Source of the DNA: Stenotrophomonas_A sp035539015 | Lineage (GTDB): Bacteria; Pseudomonadota; Gammaproteobacteria; Xanthomonadales; Xanthomonadaceae | Direction: 5' to 3' | Assembly: GCA_035539015.1 (NCBI GenBank) | Contig: DATLJF010000200.1 | Location: 1 to 64,000 of the forward strand | Length of the DNA stretch: 64,000 nucleotides | Part shown: positions 18,949-27,531 of the stretch, piece after piece | How positions within the stretch are numbered: the stretch's first letter is position 1 | Layout of the letters: every line of letters begins with the position of its first letter | Notes under the pieces: model-generated | What the model saw: the letters and a program-made list of their open reading frames with translations, nothing else | What the model was told of the DNA's origin: nothing | Databases searched by the model: none | Made by a program: the position numbers and the translations under genes

Positions 18949-20367
18949 ATGAAGAAAATTCATCGCCCGCTGTGGTTCTTGCTGTGCAGCGCGCTGGCCC
19001 TGCCCTGCACCGCCGCCGACACGCCCACGGTATGGACCACTACCGCCGACCACCGTCAGCAATTGATACGCGGTGCCCTGGTCGCGCCCACCCCGGGCTC
19101 GGCGCCGACCGCGATCACGCTCGATCCCGCATCGCGGCATCAGGCAGTCGTGGGCTTCGGCGCGGCGATCACCGATGCCTCGGCCTGGCTGATCCAGCAG
19201 CGGCTGCCGCCCGCCGCGCGCCAGGCCTTGCTGGATGAACTGTTCGGTCGCCAAGGCAATAGCATCGGGCTGTCCTTCACCCGCCTGACCATCGGTGCGT
19301 CGGATTTTTCCCGTCATCACTACAGCCTGGACGACCCGCCAGACGGCCAGCCAGACCCGCAACTGGCGCACTTCGATATCGCGCCGAACCGCGGCGATGT
19401 CATCCCGGTGGTGCGCGCGGCCCTGGCGATCAACCCGGCGCTGAAGATCATGGCCTCACCCTGGAGCGCGCCGGCCTGGATGAAGAGCAGCGACAGCCTG
19501 ATCACCGGCACCTTGCGCCCGCAGTACTACGACGCCTTTGCGCGCTACTTGCTGCGCTACGTTGACGCCTATCGCGCCGAAGGCGTGCCGATCTGGGCGT
19601 TGAGCGTACAGAACGAGCCGGACTTCGAGCCCAAGGACTATCCGGGCATGCGCCTCAACGCGCCGGCGCGTGCGCGGCTGATCGGCGATCATCTCGGGCC
19701 GATGCTGGCCCAACGCGGCGGCCAGCCATTGCTGTTCGACTGGGACCACAACTGGGACAAGCCCGAAGAACCGCTGGCGGTCTTGGGTGATCCCAAGGCC
19801 GGTCGCTATGTCGATGCGGTCGCCTGGCACTGCTATGAAGGCGAGCCGTCGGCGCAGAGCCCGGTACGTGATGCTTTCCCGGACAAGGACGCCTACATGA
19901 CCGAATGTTCCGGCGGCACCTGGGAGCCGTTGCGCAGTGGCGGCATGCCGCTGGTGGCCAAGCGCATGCTGGTGCAGCCGCTGCGGCACTGGGCGCGCGG
20001 GATACTGCTGTGGAACCTGGCCCTGGACGAGAACCGTGGGCCGCATGCGGGTGGTTGCGCCACCTGCTCCGGCCTGGTGACGATCAACAGCGGCGATGGA
20101 ACCGTGACCCGCAACGACGAGTACTTCGTGCTGGCCCACGCCAGCCGCTTCGTACGGCCGGGCGCGCAACGCATCGACTCCACCGACACGGGTACCGAAG
20201 GCGTGGACAACGTCGCGTTTCGCAATGCTGACGGTTCTCTGGTCCTGATCGTGGTGAATGCCAAGCCGACAGCCAGCGCCATCAGCGTGCGCGGGTTGGG
20301 CGCCGGTGCGGTCGACCATCAACTCCCGGCGCGCAGCCTCACCACGTTGGTGTGGCCACCGCCCTGA
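18949..20367 (+). CDS. GH30 family glycosidase (glucosylceramidase/beta-1,6-glucanase-like)
   Basis: This is an exported retaining beta-glycosidase of family GH30, 472 residues with a signal peptide ending near CTAA. It has the (beta/alpha)8 barrel start VVGFGAAITDASAWLI. The acid/base Glu is in ALSVQNEPDFE (about residue 222) and the nucleophile Glu in YMTECSGGTW (about residue 319). The C-terminal beta-sandwich is present. Family members act on glucosylceramide, beta-1,6-glucan or related beta-glucosides and the sequence does not settle which. Beside mannosidases, a fungal cell-wall beta-1,6-glucan role is attractive but is inference. It is divergent from the second TonB receptor. Confidence 0.88.
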   Translation: MKKIHRPLWFLLCSALALPCTAADTPTVWTTTADHRQQLIRGALVAPTPGSAPTAITLDPASRHQAVVGFGAAITDASAWLIQQRLPPAARQALLDELFGRQGNSIGLSFTRLTIGASDFSRHHYSLDDPPDGQPDPQLAHFDIAPNRGDVIPVVRAALAINPALKIMASPWSAPAWMKSSDSLITGTLRPQYYDAFARYLLRYVDAYRAEGVPIWALSVQNEPDFEPKDYPGMRLNAPARARLIGDHLGPMLAQRGGQPLLFDWDHNWDKPEEPLAVLGDPKAGRYVDAVAWHCYEGEPSAQSPVRDAFPDKDAYMTECSGGTWEPLRSGGMPLVAKRMLVQPLRHWARGILLWNLALDENRGPHAGGCATCSGLVTINSGDGTVTRNDEYFVLAHASRFVRPGAQRIDSTDTGTEGVDNVAFRNADGSLVLIVVNAKPTASAISVRGLGAGAVDHQLPARSLTTLVWPPP

Positions 20368-20378
20368 ACGGGCACCGT

Positions 20379-20408
20379 GTCCGCCGGCGGGAACGCCCGC
20401 CGGCGGAC
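20379..20408. terminator. GC-rich hairpin between convergent GH30 and autotransporter genes
   Basis: GTCCGCCGGCGGG and CCCGCCGGCGGAC make a 13-bp perfect stem with an AACG tetraloop. There is no T-run, but its place between converging genes suggests a bidirectional terminator. Confidence 0.65.
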
Positions 20409-20417
20409 GCCAGATCC

Positions 20418-23400
20418 CTAGAACCGTAGCGAGTAACGTGCCTGCAGCGCGTGGTCACGTACGGCGTCCGCGTATTGCCCTTGGTAGCCCAGGTACAGCG
20501 CGCCATTGCGGGTGATCCGCGCGGTCACGCCCAAGGACGCGACCGTGGTCCACTTGGCCAACGGCAGGCCACTGACCGTGAATGGATCGCCGCCGCGCCA
20601 ATGGAGCGTGGCGGTGGGCAGCAGATCGCCCGAAGCACGGCGACGGCCGATGGCGCCCTGCAGGCGCAGCCAGCCGGTGTCCTGGCCACGGCTGCGCAAG
20701 TCGACACCAAAGCGCAGGCCGGCGGTGGAAAAATCGACCCGCGTGCTTTCCTTGGCACCGGTCAGGGCCGCTACCCCACCCTGCTCCTGGAATGCCCCAC
20801 GCTCGACCCATGCCCGTGCCCATTCGGCGTACGGCATCCATTCGCTCGCAGCGAGGGTGAAGCGGTAGCTGACCTCCATCGCGAATTGCCGGGTGCGCGC
20901 TGCATAGTTGGCCTGGGTGCGGTCAGCAAAGCCGGAGAAGTCGATCGAGCGGTCCAGGCGGATGTCGTTGCCCGACCAGCCCAGGCTGGCCGCCGCGTTG
21001 AAAGCGCCCCAGTTCTGCCCGGCATACAGGCCCACCTGGGTACCGCGTATCCGGCCGCGATCCTGGCCCAAGCGTGCATCGGCGCGAATCGCGCCGCCGA
21101 GCAGCCCGACCCGCACGCCCGATTCGAAGCGGTGGTCGTAGCCCAACAGCAAGACGTTGCCTTGCGCACTGGCCGCCGCGGCGTTGCCATCAGTCGGCAG
21201 CGTCGTCGAGGTGGCCTGGATATCGGCCCACACGCCCCGGGACGACTCGCCGCGGCGGTCGGCGTCAAAGCTGCCACGGCCGGCCCGGGCACGATCCAGC
21301 GCCACTTCCCGCAGGCGCCGCCCCTGCTCGAACAGCAAGGTGCTGACGCTGGCATGGCTGGCACCGCTCAGCGCGTCCAGTGCCGCCATCGCCGGCGTCG
21401 GTTCCAGCTGCGTGAGCGCGCGCGCGAGCGCGTGGTCCATGCTCAGCCGGTCGGCGGCAGCCGCCGCGGCCCGCTGATTTGGCGTGCGTGCGTAGGCGGC
21501 CAGCCATTGGCCACGGCTGACCTGCAACGCCGCGGTGCGCGCCGAATAGCTCAGGCCGAAGGCCAGGAACGGCGACAGCGCGGCCCGCTCGACGCCGGCG
21601 AAGCGCCCCTGGACGCCGCCCGCCGCGTACAACAAATCGTAGGACTGCCCTAACCAATACTTACCGGGCGCAGGCAACACCACCACCCGGCCGCCCTCCA
21701 GTCGCGCCGTGCCGCTGACTTCGAGCCGGTCGCTGCGCCCGTCCGGCGCCACCTCGGCCAGGTAGGTCGAGCCTGCCGCCTGTACGTAGTTGCCTTGCAC
21801 GCTCAAGGTGCCGATGGAATTGCCCGGCGCCAGCGTCCCGGCCATGTGCACATCGCCGATGATCCGGCCACTGCCTTGCAAGCGGCCGGCGGACATCACC
21901 GGCAATGTCGCGCTGGCCAGGGTGCCGTCTATCTGCAGCGTGCCGCCGTCGACCTGCGCCGGATAGGCGTTGTCGCCGGTCAGCTCGATCGCGCCTTCGC
22001 GCACCCGCAGCCCACCGAAGCGATTGCGACCGCTCAGGCGCAGGATGCCCTCGCCGGATTTGGTCAACACGCCCTTGCCGCCAATGTCGTTGCGCCAGTC
22101 GTCCCAGGCCTGCCCCGACCAGACCTGGGTGCCGCCCGCGCGATGCTTCATCTGCACGTGTGTGTCCACCAGCAGTTGTCCCGGGCCGTCGATGGCCTTG
22201 CGCAAGTTGAGCAAGCCCCATCCGTAGATGTCGTCCGGGCCAGGTGCACCGAGGTCGGTGGCCGTGGTCAGTGCGATATCGCGGACCTGGGTCACCGTCA
22301 GATAAGGAAAACGCTGCAACAGCAGGGCGATGCCGCCGGTGACGTGAGGCGCCGCGCTGGAAGTACCCCCCGCTTTCCTGTACGTCATCGTGGGTGCCGT
22401 GGATCCCACCTGCCAGGCCAGCGGTCCGCGGCCCTGGAGGTTGCCGATCATCGTGCCGCCCGAACTGCCCGTCATCCCGGGTGCGTAAGTGTCGGTGCCG
22501 GGCGCGGAAATGCACCACATCCGTGTATACGAACATATGCTGGAGCTGGGATCGATCGAGTAGCCACCGCCAGCGTCTTTTCGGAGGTTGGCGACACTCA
22601 TCCAATAGGGCTCCGCGTCGGGCCGGAAATGCGGAAGCCCGGCGTACGGATTGGCAATTCTCCCGTTATCGTTGCCTAGTGTGACGACGTTGAGAATGGC
22701 ATGTTGCTTGGCGCCGTCGGCGTAGGCGTCGAACATTTGCTTTTCTGCCTGATATTGACCCTCCACACCGGCAAGGGTATTGGCCGATGCTGGGCTCGCA
22801 GGTACCGGACGCCAGGTCTCCATATTGCTGACGTCCACCCCGTGGTCGCGTAATTGGCTGTAGTACGACCTGATCACTTCGGGAAAATAGTTCCATGGCG
22901 AAGTGGCTTCGGTCCTGAGGCTAAACTTGCCCTCTCTGGTGCGCCACGCGTTGAACGCGAACAGCGCCTGGAAATTGCCCGCGACCATGCGCGAATCAAA
23001 TGCGACGCCATGCGTACCCGCGCCATCGCGCGCCGCCACCATGAGGCCGGCCGTCATCGTTCCGTGGTCGGCATATTTTTCGACCGAGCGCGACTGGCCC
23101 GACGGCCATTGGACGTACTCGATCCCTTCGTTGAGCTGATCACCCCGGGTCGCGAAGCAGTTGTCGCTGCCTCGCAGTACAACGCGACCAGGGGTAGGCG
23201 AACATCCCGCCTGAGCCAGGCTCAAAGCAACGTGGCCACGGTCGGAAAACTCTGGATGCTGCAGCGCGACGCCCTGGTCGTACTGCCCGATCGAAACATC
23301 TCGGCCCGTCAGGCCACGGGCGTAGGCGTAGTGCGCGTTGATCGCAGCCAGTCCCCAGCTGCGCTCGAACTCCGGCGTACGCCAGCTCTCCGGCACGCCC

Positions 23401-23600
23401 TCCCGGCCGTTGACCTGGGCCAGCGCCAGCGATGGCCAGGACAGCAGCCCGCACAGCAGCGCCGTACCAATGCAACAGGAAAGACGCGCGGGCCGCAGCC
23501 CGAGAACCACAGTCGATGAATGGCCGGCCGGGTTCAACTGAGCGTCGCCGCCACGGGGGTGGGCAGCCAAAACCCAACGTTGCTTGTTGCGGAAATGCAT
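20418..23600 (-). CDS. Autotransporter subtilisin-like serine protease
   Basis: This is a type V secreted protease of 1060 residues. The start is ATG at 23600 (MHFRNKQ) with CGGAGA upstream; the longer frame has no ribosome site. After an extended signal peptide comes the S8 domain. Its catalytic Asp is in GQYDQG (about residue 100), His in ADHGTMTAG (about 176) and Ser in GGTSSAAPHVTGG (about 413). A passenger stalk follows with an autotransporter-associated repeat (GVLTKSGEGILRLSG). A C-terminal autotransporter beta-barrel covers about residues 800-1060 and ends in Phe (ARYSLRF). The His motif reads DHGTMTAG rather than the commoner DHGTHTAG. The left-edge pseudogene is its paralogue. It likely degrades extracellular proteins, and next to glycosidases perhaps glycoproteins. 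Confidence 0.93.
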   Translation of the reverse strand: MHFRNKQRWVLAAHPRGGDAQLNPAGHSSTVVLGLRPARLSCCIGTALLCGLLSWPSLALAQVNGREGVPESWRTPEFERSWGLAAINAHYAYARGLTGRDVSIGQYDQGVALQHPEFSDRGHVALSLAQAGCSPTPGRVVLRGSDNCFATRGDQLNEGIEYVQWPSGQSRSVEKYADHGTMTAGLMVAARDGAGTHGVAFDSRMVAGNFQALFAFNAWRTREGKFSLRTEATSPWNYFPEVIRSYYSQLRDHGVDVSNMETWRPVPASPASANTLAGVEGQYQAEKQMFDAYADGAKQHAILNVVTLGNDNGRIANPYAGLPHFRPDAEPYWMSVANLRKDAGGGYSIDPSSSICSYTRMWCISAPGTDTYAPGMTGSSGGTMIGNLQGRGPLAWQVGSTAPTMTYRKAGGTSSAAPHVTGGIALLLQRFPYLTVTQVRDIALTTATDLGAPGPDDIYGWGLLNLRKAIDGPGQLLVDTHVQMKHRAGGTQVWSGQAWDDWRNDIGGKGVLTKSGEGILRLSGRNRFGGLRVREGAIELTGDNAYPAQVDGGTLQIDGTLASATLPVMSAGRLQGSGRIIGDVHMAGTLAPGNSIGTLSVQGNYVQAAGSTYLAEVAPDGRSDRLEVSGTARLEGGRVVVLPAPGKYWLGQSYDLLYAAGGVQGRFAGVERAALSPFLAFGLSYSARTAALQVSRGQWLAAYARTPNQRAAAAAADRLSMDHALARALTQLEPTPAMAALDALSGASHASVSTLLFEQGRRLREVALDRARAGRGSFDADRRGESSRGVWADIQATSTTLPTDGNAAAASAQGNVLLLGYDHRFESGVRVGLLGGAIRADARLGQDRGRIRGTQVGLYAGQNWGAFNAAASLGWSGNDIRLDRSIDFSGFADRTQANYAARTRQFAMEVSYRFTLAASEWMPYAEWARAWVERGAFQEQGGVAALTGAKESTRVDFSTAGLRFGVDLRSRGQDTGWLRLQGAIGRRRASGDLLPTATLHWRGGDPFTVSGLPLAKWTTVASLGVTARITRNGALYLGYQGQYADAVRDHALQARYSLRF

Positions 23601-23917
23601 AGGGTCTCCGTAGGAATAGAACTGCTTCAGAGGGAGGCCTGTGTGTGCTCCCCGGGGGCACGCTGCCCCCTTGGCTTTCGTCGCAGTGGGATCCACGCGT
23701 CCACGGTGGGTCCGGATTCCGGCATGCCCGAATGCGACGGCGCCGCGCGCACCCTAGGGCACGGTTCTCATTCGGCAGGGACGAACTGAGCGCAATCGCG
23801 CCAGCTATTTGAAAAATCCACTTCTATGCACCGCTTGCGTGACGGTCCGTAGCAGTGCGCCACGAACCTCCTCGCGAGGAACATAAATGCCGGGGGCGCC
23901 ATTGCGGCGCCTCGGGA
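23601..23917. other. 317-bp gene-free stretch
   Basis: This stretch holds the promoter region of the leftward autotransporter. Near 23895-23911 there is a short hairpin (GGCGCC-ATTGC-GGCGCC) that may end transcription of other units. No open frame with a ribosome site or recognisable protein is visible. Confidence 0.5.
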
Positions 23918-25288
23918 TCAATAGAGGAAGTGACCGATGCCCGGACGTGGGTCGTGGCTGGAGACGCTGATCACGCCCGTGCGGGCATCCCAACGGAGCG
24001 GTTGGGCTGTGTACGGGTCACGCTGCGCTGCCGGGGTCGCAAGCGCCCGGTGCATGCTGTTTGCGTCCACGCCCTGCGCACGCAGGGTCGCGGCCTCGAC
24101 GGCGACGCGCCGGGCGCCTTCGAGATCGGCCACGCGCAAGGCGTAGGGCACGTAGATGCCATCTGCGATTTGCACCCCTATGCGGCCGGTGGGATTGAAC
24201 AACCATCGCCAAGGCGACCCCGGCGCGGACACGTCGGCCTGGGCCAGTGCACTGGGCAAGATCCGATAATCGGCGGCGCTGGCGTCCCCCAGGCGGACGA
24301 AGCGGGCGGCAAGCAAGTTGCTCGTGGCCTGCGGCTTGAACAAGGGGCGTTGCAGGAGGTCCAGCACTCGTTCGCCAGCAGAAACCTCAGGGGGAGATAC
24401 CGGGGCTGACAGCGCCGCCTGCTGGTACCACTGCGTGTAGCGCCATTCGCCCGTCATCGCCCGAGCCGTTGAGCGCTCGTCTTTGGTCAGCGGCATTTGC
24501 CAACTGGCAGGCAGCGCCTGCGAATGACGCCGGCCCATGGCCCGCATGATCAAGTTGCCGATACCGAAGTGGCGGTTGATCGCGGTCGTTGCAATCATTT
24601 TTCCAATGAGCGTGTCGGTATCGCGCAGGACGCGACGCCAGAAACGCAGGTCCTGATCGAGCAGTTGCAGGACGGTGGCTTCCTGCCCTGCCCTCGCCGC
24701 CAGCCAGGCCTCCAGCAACAACAACCGTTGGCCGTCGAGCGCGGCGGGGTAAGGTGGAAAACTGACCTGGCCGGCGGCATCGAGCTCTTGCCACTGCGGC
24801 AGCGCGATCAACTCTTGATAGCGCGCCCGCAATCCAGCTTCTTCATCCAGCCATTGCACCGCCAGCGGAGCGGCCCCATCGTCCAGTGCCGCGGCGCACC
24901 GCACGTAGTCGTCCGTGCAAGCCGATAACAACGCGCGCAAGGCCGGCGAGCGCGCGGCCACCGTGCGACTGCGGGCCCCCGGCAGGATTGTCAGGTCCAC
25001 CATGTCGTGCACCGGCGGCGCGGTTTGCAAGGCTTCGATAGCGGCCTTACGCCTGCGACCCAACGCCGGCTTCTGTTCGGCCGGTGCATCGATGCCTAAC
25101 AGGTAGATGAATCCGTTGTCCGCGTCTGGCACTTGCCCACGCTGCGCATAGCGTTCGGCCAACTGCCGTGTTTCGGCCGAGGGTGCCTCGTCACGCGCAT
25201 TGATCAACAGCAAAAGGCCATAGCCACCCAGCAGCAGCGCGCAACCGCCTGCCACCAGCCATCCGAACCCCCGAAGCACGCCACGCAT
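23918..25288 (-). CDS. Conserved hypothetical membrane-anchored protein
   Basis: I do not recognise a characterised family. The start is ATG at 25288 with AGGAG 7 nt upstream. The 456-residue protein has one N-terminal membrane segment (about residues 8-28, Gly/Leu-rich). A large, mostly helical region follows, predicted to be periplasmic. It begins RDEAPSAETRQLAERY and includes NGFIYLLGIDAP, a pattern seen in uncharacterised Xanthomonadaceae proteins. The tail ends in HDPRPGIGHFLY. No catalytic motif is obvious. It stands alone between the autotransporter and dnaB, with 317 bp and 69 bp gaps, so the neighbours say little about its job. Confidence 0.75.
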   Translation of the reverse strand: MRGVLRGFGWLVAGGCALLLGGYGLLLLINARDEAPSAETRQLAERYAQRGQVPDADNGFIYLLGIDAPAEQKPALGRRRKAAIEALQTAPPVHDMVDLTILPGARSRTVAARSPALRALLSACTDDYVRCAAALDDGAAPLAVQWLDEEAGLRARYQELIALPQWQELDAAGQVSFPPYPAALDGQRLLLLEAWLAARAGQEATVLQLLDQDLRFWRRVLRDTDTLIGKMIATTAINRHFGIGNLIMRAMGRRHSQALPASWQMPLTKDERSTARAMTGEWRYTQWYQQAALSAPVSPPEVSAGERVLDLLQRPLFKPQATSNLLAARFVRLGDASAADYRILPSALAQADVSAPGSPWRWLFNPTGRIGVQIADGIYVPYALRVADLEGARRVAVEAATLRAQGVDANSMHRALATPAAQRDPYTAQPLRWDARTGVISVSSHDPRPGIGHFLY

Positions 25289-25357
25289 GTTCCCGCTCCT
25301 GTCCCTGGACGTGGCCAGCCTACACAGGCCCGGCGCAGGCCGCCAATCCCGCCAGGC

Positions 25358-26776
25358 TTACTCGAAACTCCCCACCGAGTCGTGCGCCAGGTTGTCGAAG
25401 CGGGTGTACTCGCCGAAGAACTTCAGCTTGCACGAGCCGGTCGGGCCGCCTCGGTGCTTGCCGATGATGATCTCGGCCAGGCCCTTGTCCGGCGAATTTT
25501 CCTTGTTGTAGTAATCGTCTCGGTAGATGAAGACGATCATGTCCGCGTCCTGCTCGATAGCGCCGGATTCACGCAGGTCGGCCATCACCGGGCGCTTGTC
25601 GGTACGCGTTTCCAGCGAGCGGTTGAGCTGGGACAGGGCGATCACCGGCACGTTGAGCTCCTTGGCCAGGCCCTTGAGCGAACGCGAGATCTCCGAAATT
25701 TCGGTGGCGCGGTTTTCGCTGTTGCCCGGCACCGACATCAGCTGCAGGTAGTCGATCACGATCAGCCCCAGGTCATGCTCGCGCTTGAGCCGGCGCGCCT
25801 TGGAGCGCAGCACCTCCGGCGACAGGCCGGGGGTGTCGTCGATGAAGATCTTGGTTTCCTTGAGCATCTTGATCGCGCCGGTGACGCGCGCCCAGTCCTC
25901 GTCTTCGAGCTGGCCGGTGCGCAGGCGCGTGGCGTTGATGCGGCCGTTGGAGGAGATCAGGCGCATCGCCAGCTGCGGCGCCGACATTTCCATCGAGAAC
26001 ACCGCCACCGCCTTCTTCGACTTGATCGCTGCGTACTCGGCGATGTTCAGCGCGAAGGTGGTCTTGCCCATCGCCGGGCGCGCGGCGAGGATGATCAGGT
26101 CGGTCGGCTGCAGGCCGGCCGTCATCGCATCGAAATCGTTGTAACCGGTGGGCAGGCCGGTGATGTTGCCGCCGTTCTCGAAGCGGTTGCGCAGCTCTTC
26201 GAAGGCATCCTTCAGCGCGCCGGGCATGGCGACGAAGTCGCTGCGGCCACGGGCGCCGGCCTCGGCGATCTGGAATACCGCCTTTTCGGCGGTGGCCAGC
26301 AGCTCGGAACTCTCGCGGCCTTCCGGCTGGAAGCCATCGTTGACGATATTGGTGCCGACCTCGATCAACTGCCGCAGCACCGCCTTGTCACGCACGATCT
26401 CGGCATAGGCACCGATGTTGGCGGCCGAAGGCGTGGTGCTGGCCAGTTCGATCAGGTAGGCGCCGTCGCCGACCTGTTCGAGCTTGCCCTGCGACTCGAA
26501 CCATTCGCCCAGGGTGACCGCGTCGAATGGCCGGCTCTTCTCGGCCAGCTCGCGGATGGCGCGGTAGATCAGCCGGTGGTCACGGCGGTAGAAGTCGTTC
26601 TCGGTGAGCTGGTCGTTGACCCGGTCGTAGGCGTCGGGCGCGAGCATCAGCCCGCCGAGCACCGCCTGTTCGGCCTCCACCGAGTGCGGCGGCACGCGCA
26701 ACTGGTCGATGCGCGGCTCGGGCCGGTCATCGCGGTCGCGGTCGCGGTTGGAACGAAAGCCGGCTCGGGCGGACAT
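25358..26776 (-). CDS. dnaB: Replicative DNA helicase DnaB
   Basis: This is the hexameric 5'-3' helicase that unwinds DNA at the replication fork and recruits primase. It has 472 residues, the usual length. The N-terminal DnaB domain (PHSVEAEQAVLGGLML) is followed by the RecA-like C-terminal domain. The Walker A motif is ARPAMGKTTFALN (about residue 230), with VIDYLQLM as the Walker B region and LSQLNRSLE as another conserved helicase motif. No intein is present. The N-terminal tail (SNRDRDRDDRPEPR) is unusually charged. No clear ribosome site precedes ATG 26776, so the exact start is somewhat uncertain. Confidence 0.97.
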   Translation of the reverse strand: MSARAGFRSNRDRDRDDRPEPRIDQLRVPPHSVEAEQAVLGGLMLAPDAYDRVNDQLTENDFYRRDHRLIYRAIRELAEKSRPFDAVTLGEWFESQGKLEQVGDGAYLIELASTTPSAANIGAYAEIVRDKAVLRQLIEVGTNIVNDGFQPEGRESSELLATAEKAVFQIAEAGARGRSDFVAMPGALKDAFEELRNRFENGGNITGLPTGYNDFDAMTAGLQPTDLIILAARPAMGKTTFALNIAEYAAIKSKKAVAVFSMEMSAPQLAMRLISSNGRINATRLRTGQLEDEDWARVTGAIKMLKETKIFIDDTPGLSPEVLRSKARRLKREHDLGLIVIDYLQLMSVPGNSENRATEISEISRSLKGLAKELNVPVIALSQLNRSLETRTDKRPVMADLRESGAIEQDADMIVFIYRDDYYNKENSPDKGLAEIIIGKHRGGPTGSCKLKFFGEYTRFDNLAHDSVGSFE

Positions 26777-26922
26777 GCGGGCGGAAACCTGACGCGGGGA
26801 CGGGGGCAGGAAGGATAGGCAGGCCCGGCCCTACTTGCTAGGAACAAGTCTGTGGATAAGCCGTGCACAGCCGGTGCGTGATACCCACGCTAGGCCCGCC
26901 CCGTCTCAGTTTCCGCGACCGC

Positions 26923-27483
26923 TCAATGGCTTTTGCCGGCGCTGGCAATCAGCGCCAGGAACTTGTCCACATAGCCCTGCAGGAACTTCGCGGTACCGGC
27001 ATCCCCCAACCCGCCCTGCTCGTCGAAAAAGCCATCCTTGTGCTGCAGGAACACTTCCGGTTGGCCGAGTACGTGCATGTCCAGGTAGGCCAGCACGTTG
27101 CGCAGGTGCTGCTGGGCCAGCGCGGTCCCGATCGTGCCGACGGAGATGCCCAGCACCGCCGCCGGTTTTCTGGCAAAGCAGCTGTCGCCGTACGGGCGCG
27201 AGCCGAGGTCGATGGCGTTCTTGAGCACGCCAGGGATCGACCGGTTGTATTCGGGGGTGACGAACAGCACCGCGTCGGCCTCGCGCACCTGTTGCTTGAG
27301 GCGCTTGCCCTGCTCGGGATAGTCGTGGTCGAAATCCTGGTTGTACAGCGGCAGGTCGCCGATCTCGATATGCGTGAAGCTGGCCTTGCCGCCGAACAAC
27401 GGCTCCAGCGCATGCGCCAGCTGGCGGTTGAACGAGTGCTTGCGCAGGCTGCCGACGAATACGGCGATCTTGTACTGGCTCAT
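26923..27483 (-). CDS. NADPH-dependent FMN reductase family protein
   Basis: This is a soluble flavodoxin-fold oxidoreductase of the ChrR/YieF type, which reduces quinones, chromate or azo compounds with NAD(P)H and FMN. It has 186 residues. The phosphate-binding loop is GSLRKHSFNRQLA near the N-terminus, and the second FMN motif is PEYNRSIPGVLKNAIDLGSR. Both are diagnostic for the family. The start ATG at 27483 follows GGAGCCCGTC. It is 48 nt upstream of the convergent-side neighbour asnB on the same strand, but a joint function is not evident. The physiological substrate is unknown. Confidence 0.9.
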   Translation of the reverse strand: MSQYKIAVFVGSLRKHSFNRQLAHALEPLFGGKASFTHIEIGDLPLYNQDFDHDYPEQGKRLKQQVREADAVLFVTPEYNRSIPGVLKNAIDLGSRPYGDSCFARKPAAVLGISVGTIGTALAQQHLRNVLAYLDMHVLGQPEVFLQHKDGFFDEQGGLGDAGTAKFLQGYVDKFLALIASAGKSH

Positions 27484-27531
27484 GACGGGCTCCGGGGTGG
27501 GGGTCGGGCCCGAATCTAGCCAGAGCGGCGC

